A stretch of 5,088 bases of DNA from an uncultured Bacteroidales bacterium. Its GTDB lineage: Bacteria > Bacteroidota > Bacteroidia > Bacteroidales > WCHB1-69. The stretch is from assembly GCA_937949745.1 (NCBI GenBank), contig CALECM010000051.1:1-5088 (forward strand), written 5' to 3'. Of the stretch, positions 1 through 5,088 are shown one piece after another. A program made the position numbers and the translations under genes. The stretch's first letter is position 1; every line of letters starts with the position of its first letter. Below the pieces are notes generated by a model that saw only the letters and a list, made by a program, of their open reading frames with translations, did no database searches and was not told the DNA's origin.

Positions 1-3000
1 AAAAGAAGTATATAGAGAAGATCTGGCATTATGCGCTGTGTGATATCGCAACCGGCTATGAGCTGAACAGTAATAGCTTTTGTTACGGGGAAGGTTATCC
101 TGCACTAAGAAGGGAGGAAGTATTGTATTATGAGGGTTTGTCCTCGGCAGAGATCATTACTGTAAAAGAATATCAATACGGCCCTTACGGAAATATAGCA
201 TCTTATATTAATTATGGTAGTGGATTTTCGGAAGAAATACTTTACACGAATATCATCTATCATCACGATTATAATGACCTCCATTTGGTGGGTATCCCGC
301 TGGAAATATCGGTAAATGATCAGAACGGACAGGTTCGTTTAAAAGAAGTATTGATCGATGAATATACCGGAAAGGTGAATGAAATGCATATATATAGCGG
401 ACCAAATGAAATAAGTACATATAATTATAGTTATGACGAGTATGGAAATATAACGGAACTTCTTATGCCCGAAAATCATCATGGCCAGCGTATGAAATAT
501 GAATATAGTTATGATCCGGAAGTGCATACCTATGTGACGCAGACCGGCAACTCTTACGGGCATGTTTCTTCAGCGGTATATGATTATAAATGGGGAAAAC
601 CACTGGTCACAACCGATATCAACGGGGTGGATATCCGTTATAAATATGACCACCGCGGACGTCCCCTTAAGATTAAGGGCCCCTATGAGAATGACTATAC
701 GATCAAATATTACTACTCCATAGATGATCTACGGTGGCTGCACGGACATGATCATCGTTCTTATGCCGTGGCCCGGACTATCCATTATGATCCTTCTTAT
801 CCGGATGAGCCATTATCTACGGTGGTGATCTCCAACGGCTTTACGCGTCATCAGGTGAAAAAGGATATCGAATTATCCGGAGAAAGGCGAATGACAGTGA
901 ACGGAAGATCCTATTATGATGAGTTTGGCCGTATCATTACCCAATATTATCCTATAGTGGAACAATACAATGTATTCTGGTTTAATGATGATATGGATGA
1001 TATTCCACCTACCCGGTATCGTTATGATATCCTGGACCGTCATACTTCTGTAACCCTTCCGGACGGAACCAGGACGGTTATGAATTATGGATTCGATTAT
1101 ACAGGGGAAAATTATTACACCTGTTTTATTCAGGAGGTAACTGATGCCCGGGGATTTATTACGTCTTACCTGACTGATTACCGTGGCCTGCAGAAAGAAA
1201 TCCGCGCACCGGAATACGCCAATACCTGTTTTGATTACAATGCGCTGGGCGAACCGGTCCGGACGGTTAATCCCGACGGGGTTCCCACTTACTACGAATA
1301 TGACATGCAGGGCCGTCATACGGTCAGGAAACATATCGACGCGGGAGAAGAACGTTACGGGTATGACGCTGCCGGCAACCTGGTAAGTAAGCATACTGCT
1401 AATCTGGACCTGTATGGTTTTGGTCCTGTGGAATATGATTACGACTATAACCGGCTGACCGGGATCCGCTATCCGGGAAATCCCCAGAACAACGTTACTT
1501 ACCGTTATGACCTCTATCCGAATGGAACCGGCAGGATCAATGAAATCGAGGACGCGGCCGGACTGCAGCGTATGAAATACGGATTGCTGGGAGAAGTAAC
1601 GGAACATGAACGGGTATTTGTGTTGCCGCACGAAGAAAACTTTTATGCTTTTACCATGAAATATACCTACGATACCTGGAACCGTATCCGCTCCATGGAA
1701 TACCCTGACGGGGAAGTGGTGGAATATAAGTACGATATGGGCGGCTTTTTAAAAAGTATGGCCGGACGAAAACCGGGACAGGCCGACGAATATTATCTCC
1801 GGAATATGGAGTATGATGAATTCGGGAACCGGACCCTTGTTATGACCGGAGACCAATATACGACGGATTATCATTACGATGCGCTGCAACGCCTCCGATC
1901 CACCTCCCTTTCGGGCCCGGGAAGCAGCCACAGGTTTAGCTACGGGTATGATGCTGTGGGCAATATCATGGGTATTAAAAAAGAAGACCTTATTCACAAT
2001 ATCTCCGTGTTGACTTATACCGAACATGTGTATGATCCCCTGAACCGCCTGGTAAATTCTACTGGCGTTTTGGGAAAAGACCATGGCTATGAAATGCATC
2101 TGGTTTATTCCCCCTCAGGACGGATCATGCACAAACGGTATGAGGACGCGCGTCTCTATTTAAACGGCCGTGAGGAAAATATGCGTTACGACCGCCACTA
2201 CGATTATGATTCCCGTTCTTTGGAAGGCGGTACCTATGTCCAGGGGAAACCCGGCACTATTACCGGCTATGACCAGGAACTTTATTTTGACTGGGATGAG
2301 AACGGAAATCTGGCCGGAACCTGGCGTAACGGGCGCCATCGGTATTATAACTGGGATGAAGAGAACCGGCTGTCGGGGATGAGTGAAGACAATGGTCTGG
2401 CTTATTATATATATGACGCGGGAGGGGAACGTGTCTTTAAGAATACGGGAACACGGGGAACAATGAATATCAGCGGACGCTGGTTCAATACGGTGAACTT
2501 CTATGAACCGGTGTTATATCCGTTCCCTTACCTCGTTGCTTCTTCGCGTGGCTATACAAAGCACTATTACGCGGGTATGGAGCGGATATGCAGTCGCTTG
2601 GGTGGCGGCGGACTGAGCCGTCTCGACAGTACGGACCTGTTGTGGGAAGAGAAAAAACACGCGGACGATCCCCTTTGGGAGGATTACTTTGCTAATCGTA
2701 TGGGTTTTACGGGCCGGGATATCGGCAATTCCGGACCGTTGATTTCGTTATTCGATTTTACCGGTCACCGGTTTACGGAAAAGTATGGCTATTATTATCA
2801 CAATGATCATATAGGCAGTTCTTCGGTGATCACCCACAACGGTGAAGTAATTCAGAAGCTGGATTATCTTCCTTTCGGGGAGTTGTGGTACGACAAACGT
2901 TATGATACCAACTGGGAAGCGCCCTATACTTTTTCCGGCAAGGAACGCGATCCGGAGACGGGGCTTTCTTATTTCGGAGCCCGATATTATGACAGTGAGG

Positions 3001-3743
3001 CAGGTATTTGGATAAGTGTGGATCCGTTGTTGGATAACTACCCTTCATTTAGCCCTTATGTGTATTGCGCAAATAATCCGGTAAAATTCGTGGATCCGGA
3101 TGGAAGAAAAATTATACCTATGAATGAAACAAGTAAAATATTTATGAATAGATATTTTAAAGCGCAATTTGGAACGGATAAAATATTTAGATATAATAAA
3201 AAAGGAGAGTTGAAAATAAATAGAGGTCAATACAGATCCTTTTACAAAAATGCAAAATCTAATCAAATATATATCTTACAAGGAATAAAAAAAACTATAA
3301 AAAGAAAAGAAGTCCTAAGAGTTAATATAAGTTCTAATTCTGAAAAATTTAATATTATAGAACCCCATTATTCTGAAAATCCAGATGGTTCTTATTTCTA
3401 TGATCCTGTTCAATTCAATGTAAACTTAAATGGAGCAGCTATTACATTAGGACCGGATGCCTCACTAACAAATTCTGATTATTATATATTTATGAATGAT
3501 CAACGATCTCAACAAGAAGAGGTTTCAGGATCAAGATTAATAGGAAAAGATGATTTATACGAATATAAAACAGGAAAAGATGCAAGTGCTGTTTTTATTC
3601 ATGAGGTATTAGATGAATTTCTAAATTATTTTATCGAAGGAAAAATAAATAATAAATCTCAACAAATTGAAAAAGTCAAATATCAAAATAATGCCTTAAA
3701 GAATGTCAATAAATTGCCAAGGGATGGGAAAGATCATCAATAA
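1..3743 (+). CDS. Rhs/YD-repeat polymorphic toxin, 5'-truncated by the window
   Basis: This is the C-terminal portion of a large Rhs-family protein. Such proteins form a hollow beta-shell that encloses a variable C-terminal toxin, used in contact-dependent competition. The frame is open from base 3 with no stop upstream, so the TTG at 123 is not the real start and the N-terminal export or delivery domains lie outside. YD-type repeats run through about 420-2440 (for example YDEYGNITEL, YKYDHRGRPLKIKGP, YGYDAAGNLVS, YDEFGNRT, YDPLNRLV, WDENGNLAG). The AGMERICSRLGGGG segment follows near 2570, DHIGSS at 2805-2822, then YLPFGE, FSGKERDPETGLSYFGARYYD and the terminal NPVKFVDPDGR ending at 3107. 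After that comes a 211-residue AT-rich tip that stops with TAA at 3741-3743. Family assignment is secure. The tip's activity is not. The next gene overlaps the last 20 bases, consistent with translational coupling. Confidence 0.95.
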   Translation, partial: KKYIEKIWHYALCDIATGYELNSNSFCYGEGYPALRREEVLYYEGLSSAEIITVKEYQYGPYGNIASYINYGSGFSEEILYTNIIYHHDYNDLHLVGIPLEISVNDQNGQVRLKEVLIDEYTGKVNEMHIYSGPNEISTYNYSYDEYGNITELLMPENHHGQRMKYEYSYDPEVHTYVTQTGNSYGHVSSAVYDYKWGKPLVTTDINGVDIRYKYDHRGRPLKIKGPYENDYTIKYYYSIDDLRWLHGHDHRSYAVARTIHYDPSYPDEPLSTVVISNGFTRHQVKKDIELSGERRMTVNGRSYYDEFGRIITQYYPIVEQYNVFWFNDDMDDIPPTRYRYDILDRHTSVTLPDGTRTVMNYGFDYTGENYYTCFIQEVTDARGFITSYLTDYRGLQKEIRAPEYANTCFDYNALGEPVRTVNPDGVPTYYEYDMQGRHTVRKHIDAGEERYGYDAAGNLVSKHTANLDLYGFGPVEYDYDYNRLTGIRYPGNPQNNVTYRYDLYPNGTGRINEIEDAAGLQRMKYGLLGEVTEHERVFVLPHEENFYAFTMKYTYDTWNRIRSMEYPDGEVVEYKYDMGGFLKSMAGRKPGQADEYYLRNMEYDEFGNRTLVMTGDQYTTDYHYDALQRLRSTSLSGPGSSHRFSYGYDAVGNIMGIKKEDLIHNISVLTYTEHVYDPLNRLVNSTGVLGKDHGYEMHLVYSPSGRIMHKRYEDARLYLNGREENMRYDRHYDYDSRSLEGGTYVQGKPGTITGYDQELYFDWDENGNLAGTWRNGRHRYYNWDEENRLSGMSEDNGLAYYIYDAGGERVFKNTGTRGTMNISGRWFNTVNFYEPVLYPFPYLVASSRGYTKHYYAGMERICSRLGGGGLSRLDSTDLLWEEKKHADDPLWEDYFANRMGFTGRDIGNSGPLISLFDFTGHRFTEKYGYYYHNDHIGSSSVITHNGEVIQKLDYLPFGELWYDKRYDTNWEAPYTFSGKERDPETGLSYFGARYYDSEAGIWISVDPLLDNYPSFSPYVYCANNPVKFVDPDGRKIIPMNETSKIFMNRYFKAQFGTDKIFRYNKKGELKINRGQYRSFYKNAKSNQIYILQGIKKTIKRKEVLRVNISSNSEKFNIIEPHYSENPDGSYFYDPVQFNVNLNGAAITLGPDASLTNSDYYIFMNDQRSQQEEVSGSRLIGKDDLYEYKTGKDASAVFIHEVLDEFLNYFIEGKINNKSQQIEKVKYQNNALKNVNKLPRDGKDHQ
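2970..3107 (+). repeat. Rhs core-end repeat, copy 1 (within the shell gene)
   Basis: This is a 46-codon stretch encoding YFGARYYDSEAG through VDPDGR, the most conserved part of the Rhs core and the boundary with the toxin tip. It recurs at 4951-5088 with 7 differences in 138 bases by hand alignment. Six are silent third-position changes and one is GCA versus ACA (Ala to Thr). Bases 3018-3070 and 3072-3107 are identical between copies. Direct core-end repeats of this kind are the homology tracts used for toxin-tip replacement in Rhs loci. Confidence 0.95.
3108..3743 (+). other. Variable C-terminal tip domain, candidate zincin-like toxin
   Basis: This is the 211-residue segment after the DPDGR junction of the Rhs protein. 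By family precedent it is the toxin moiety released from the shell. It starts KIIPMNETSK, is Lys-, Asn- and Tyr-rich, and has a central beta-like part with YFYDPVQFNVNL and GAAITLGPDASL. A predicted helix, SAVFIHEVLDEFLNYF, follows, with its His at 3600-3602 and Glu at 3603-3605. The protein ends RDGKDHQ. A His-Glu pair on a hydrophobic helix resembles the HExx start of zinc metallopeptidases, several families of which occur as polymorphic-toxin tips. However, the canonical second His (+4) is Asp here, and no third ligand is certain; the near-terminal His of DGKDH is one candidate. I therefore infer a metallopeptidase-like effector only tentatively. A non-enzymatic or other fold is possible. 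The drop in G+C immediately after 3107 marks it as separately acquired. Confidence 0.6.
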
Positions 3744-4155
3744 TAGAAGAATTTTAATATTTTTATTGTTGATTTATGTTATACAAATAAAAATCGTAAA
3801 ATCTCAAAATAATTTAAATACGATGATATTGTTTTTTGATAAAAACATATCAGATTCAATTATTTTTCCATTGTGGAATTCTCCAAATTTATCTTTAGAT
3901 TATTATCAATGGGAAGATACATTACTTTGTAATGCAATATGCAATGAGGATACAATATATATTGAGAAAAGCCTTATTATATATTCATGTCGTAAATTAA
4001 TTATTAATAATACAAAAAAGAATAAGAATTATTACTATTTTTCTTATCCTATAGCCTACCAGAATTTTCGTATTTTTATAATGAATTTTGATGGTATAAA
4101 GTTATATTTTAGGAAAGAAAGAAAAAATAAATATTATTTATATCGAAAACAATGA
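3724..4155 (+). CDS. Small exported protein, candidate cognate immunity protein
   Basis: I do not recognise this as a named family. I chose the ATG at 3724, giving 143 residues, over the one at 3703 because it yields a clean signal peptide: MGKIINNRR, then the hydrophobic run ILIFLLLIYVIQI, then IVKSQNN with a plausible signal peptidase I site between Ser and Gln, a common arrangement in Bacteroidota. The gene begins inside the last codons of the Rhs gene and overlaps its stop by 20 bases, which is where the immunity gene for an Rhs toxin normally sits. The mature part is about 115 residues, rich in Asn, Ile, Tyr and Lys, with Cys in LLCNAIC and IYSC, and ends in a basic tail (RKERKNKYYLYRKQ). 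Export suggests it protects the periplasm or membrane. The immunity role is inferred from position, size and composition only. There is no clear Shine-Dalgarno; AAGGG touches the start. Confidence 0.75.
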   Translation: MGKIINNRRILIFLLLIYVIQIKIVKSQNNLNTMILFFDKNISDSIIFPLWNSPNLSLDYYQWEDTLLCNAICNEDTIYIEKSLIIYSCRKLIINNTKKNKNYYYFSYPIAYQNFRIFIMNFDGIKLYFRKERKNKYYLYRKQ

Positions 4156-4293
4156 TATAATTCGATAATTCATAAAATAAAAGTTGAGAGATCAATAAAT
4201 ACATAAGAGTATAATCTATAGATTTTAATATTAATCTTAATGGGAATCCTAATAATCATGGAGGAGGAATTATTCCTAAAATTAATGAATAAT
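4156..4293 (+). other. Short AT-rich spacer between the two candidate immunity genes
   Basis: These 138 bases separate the two small genes. The first part (4156-4214) has stops in every frame and no recognisable signal. The second part holds the possible toxin-tail relic described separately. I see no convincing rho-independent terminator and no Bacteroides-type promoter (TAnnTTTG with an upstream TTTG) here, so co-transcription with the genes on either side is plausible. Confidence 0.5.
4215..4292 (+). pseudogene. Possible 3' relic of a displaced toxin
   Basis: A reading frame opens after the TAA at 4212-4214 and runs 25 codons to a TAA at 4290-4292. It encodes a peptide that includes GNPNNHGGGIIPKI near its end. 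It has no start codon, its composition is that of a folded protein tail rather than random AT-rich sequence, and its stop lies one base before the ATG of the next gene. That is the tight stop/start layout expected between a toxin and its immunity gene. I infer that it is the surviving end of an older toxin tip whose body was lost when the present tip was installed. The segment is too short to identify, and chance cannot be excluded. Confidence 0.35.
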
Positions 4294-4842
4294 ATGAAAA
4301 GAATAATCTTAACACTGATAATTGTGGCCTGTTTTTCCGTTGGATACAGCGCTTGTAAAAGAGAATCTAAGTTGAATATGCGAGAAAATAGTATTATGAT
4401 TAAGGATAGTGAGGATACTATATTGTTTATTCCTGATATATCAATTGATAAAAAAATATTTTTGAATTATCCTACTTCAATAGAAAATTTATTTGGAAAT
4501 ATCATGCCACTGATGAAAATGAATGCAGAATTGCCATATGTATATATGATAAATAATGAGGGAGATCAATATTTGAAAATGATTTTCTTGCCCGGAAATG
4601 AGGCTAATAGCATTAGTAAATTTGAAGTTGGTTGGACTAATTCTTTAAATATAACAGATATATCATATCCTTCTAATTTTGAGTATTTTATTACAGAAAA
4701 TAAGATAGCTTTAGGTATAAGTAAAGAAGAATTATTAACTATAAAAGGGAATAATTATTCTACTACTCAAGAGGATGATATTTTATTGATTAATTATATT
4801 ATTGATGATTTTGAAAATTCGGAATTTTTAAAAAAAGTATAA
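4294..4842 (+). CDS. Lipoprotein-like second candidate immunity protein, probably frameshifted at its 3' end
   Basis: I do not recognise a named family. Starting at the ATG at 4294, the protein begins MKRIILTLIIVACFSVGYSA followed by Cys at residue 21, a length and charge pattern typical of a Bacteroidota lipoprotein signal; an earlier Cys (IVAC) is a weaker site. The ATG at 4285 would add only MNN. Longer starts at 4240 or 4258 put non-signal residues in front and overlap the relic reading frame. GGAGGAGG at 4260-4267 is 26 bases upstream of 4294, too far for a normal ribosome site. As read, the protein is 182 residues and ends SEFLKKV. The part near 4711-4752 (IALGISKEELLTIKG) resembles the LGxxxxEVxxxxG element of small BamE- or BLIP-like periplasmic folds, a tentative resemblance only. 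Dropping one A at 4830-4836 would extend it to 4921 (208 residues). Its place between two Rhs core ends suggests an immunity gene kept from an earlier toxin. Confidence 0.7.
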   Translation: MKRIILTLIIVACFSVGYSACKRESKLNMRENSIMIKDSEDTILFIPDISIDKKIFLNYPTSIENLFGNIMPLMKMNAELPYVYMINNEGDQYLKMIFLPGNEANSISKFEVGWTNSLNITDISYPSNFEYFITENKIALGISKEELLTIKGNNYSTTQEDDILLINYIIDDFENSEFLKKV

Positions 4843-4921
4843 TATGCCTATTTATACTGCTATTTATTGGCTTAAAGAAAATAAAATAATCAAATATCAA
4901 TTCGGATTTGAATATCCTTAA
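4830..4921 (+). pseudogene. Out-of-frame C-terminus of the lipoprotein gene, separated by an A7 run
   Basis: The lipoprotein frame reaches TAA at 4840-4842 just after seven consecutive A (4830-4836). In the next frame the sequence continues AAG TAT AAT ATG and stays open to TAA at 4919-4921. It encodes YNMPIYTAIYWLKENK and then IIKYQFGFEYP. Joining the two frames by removing one A gives FLKKYNMPIYTAIYWLKENK, a smooth beta-strand-like ending with aromatic residues that looks like a genuine protein C-terminus. The alternative is an independent 25-codon gene starting at the ATG at 4844, for which I see no ribosome site. The cause may be a true mutation, a length-variable tract or a sequencing indel. 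Confidence 0.6.
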
Positions 4922-4935
4922 AAATTTTTATATCA

Positions 4936-5088
4936 GTGAGATTAACAGATTATTTTGGCGCCCGCTATTATGACAGTGAGACAGGTATCTGGATAAGCGT
5001 GGATCCGTTGTTGGATAACTACCCTTCATTTAGCCCTTATGTGTATTGCGCTAATAATCCGGTAAAATTCGTGGATCCGGATGGAAGA
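4936..5088 (+). pseudogene. Orphan Rhs core-end fragment, open at the right edge
   Basis: A frame open since 4912 (after TGA at 4909-4911) encodes VRLTDYFGARYYDSETG and continues through NPVKFVDPDGR to the last base of the window. Only the final 46 codons of a core are present, so it cannot form a shell. The residues before YFGARYYD do not match the corresponding part of the full-length core (ETGLS). A GTG at 4936 is the only start-like codon in the open stretch and has no ribosome site, so the fragment may be silent. In Rhs loci such orphan modules carry an alternative toxin tip and its immunity gene just downstream. Here those would begin outside the window. I infer a stored toxin cassette. 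Confidence 0.8.
4951..5088 (+). repeat. Rhs core-end repeat, copy 2 (orphan module)
   Basis: This is the direct-orientation copy of 2970-3107, offset by 1981 bases, with 131/138 positions identical by hand alignment. The differences cluster toward the 5' side, and the junction-proximal part is nearly identical, consistent with recombination or gene conversion acting at the tip boundary. Its G+C content matches the shell gene and contrasts with the AT-rich DNA on its left. Confidence 0.95.

Noticed and set aside
123..125. TTG as start codon of the Rhs gene
   Set aside because: The frame is open and YD-protein-like back to base 3, with no ribosome site near 123, so the gene begins upstream of the window.
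873..1631. 252-codon open frame on the minus strand
   Set aside because: It lies entirely opposite the YD-repeat core, whose repetitive Tyr/Asp codons leave the antisense frame open. It shows no protein family features.
4251..4275. AATAAT/ATTATT inverted repeat enclosing GGAGGAGG, as a possible regulatory hairpin
   Set aside because: It has only six A-T pairs around a 12-base loop, too weak to support a switch in such AT-rich DNA.
4240..4284. Upstream ATG starts (4240, 4258) for the lipoprotein gene
   Set aside because: They place acidic, non-signal residues before a good lipoprotein leader, and the DNA reads more sensibly as a toxin-tail relic in another frame.
4455..4463. TATTTTTG, matching the Bacteroides -7 promoter consensus TAnnTTTG
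   Set aside because: It is inside the lipoprotein coding region, has no clear matching -33 element, and such matches are expected by chance at this base composition.
4904..4930. Possible terminator: GGAT/ATCC stem then TAAAAATTTTTA after the restored stop
   Set aside because: The stem is four pairs and the palindrome is all A-T. It is not a convincing rho-independent terminator, though the position after the gene is suggestive.

Overview
The window looks like part of a Bacteroidota genome, most likely Bacteroidales. The reasons are an Rhs/YD-repeat protein whose core ends in the NPVKFVDPDGR-type junction common in that phylum, very AT-rich accessory genes, the near absence of usable Shine-Dalgarno sites, and Bacteroidota-style export signals. 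This is an inference from sequence style and no marker gene is present. All genes are on the + strand.

Region 1 (1-3107) is the 3' part of a large Rhs (YD-repeat) shell gene. Its frame is already open at the left edge, so the true start lies upstream. The core carries many YD-type repeats, a DHIGSS motif, the signature YLPFGE...FSGKERDPETGLSYFGARYYD and the terminal DPDGR motif. Region 2 (3108-3743) is a 211-residue C-terminal tip in the same frame. Composition drops abruptly at this point: one hand-counted core line has 35/60 G+C, and one tip line has 10/60. The tip has a helix with HEVLDE and ends in RDGKDHQ. I read it as a candidate zincin-like toxin, but this is not proven.

Region 3 (3724-4155) is a small exported protein that overlaps the end of the Rhs gene, the standard position for a cognate immunity gene. 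Region 4 (4156-4293) is a short spacer containing what may be the last 25 codons of a lost toxin. Region 5 (4294-4921) is a second candidate immunity gene, a lipoprotein-like protein. Its frame breaks at a run of seven A, and removing one A would add a plausible conserved-looking C-terminus. Region 6 (4936-5088) is a second, truncated copy of the Rhs core end (131/138 identical to 2970-3107), in an open frame that runs off the window at exactly the toxin junction.

Together this reads as a polymorphic-toxin locus built by tip replacement: shell, current toxin, current immunity gene, relic of an older toxin with its retained immunity gene, then an orphan core-end module that probably carries another toxin tip beyond the window. 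The repeated core end is the likely recombination site for swapping tips. Both candidate immunity proteins appear to be exported, which suggests that the toxins act in the cell envelope.
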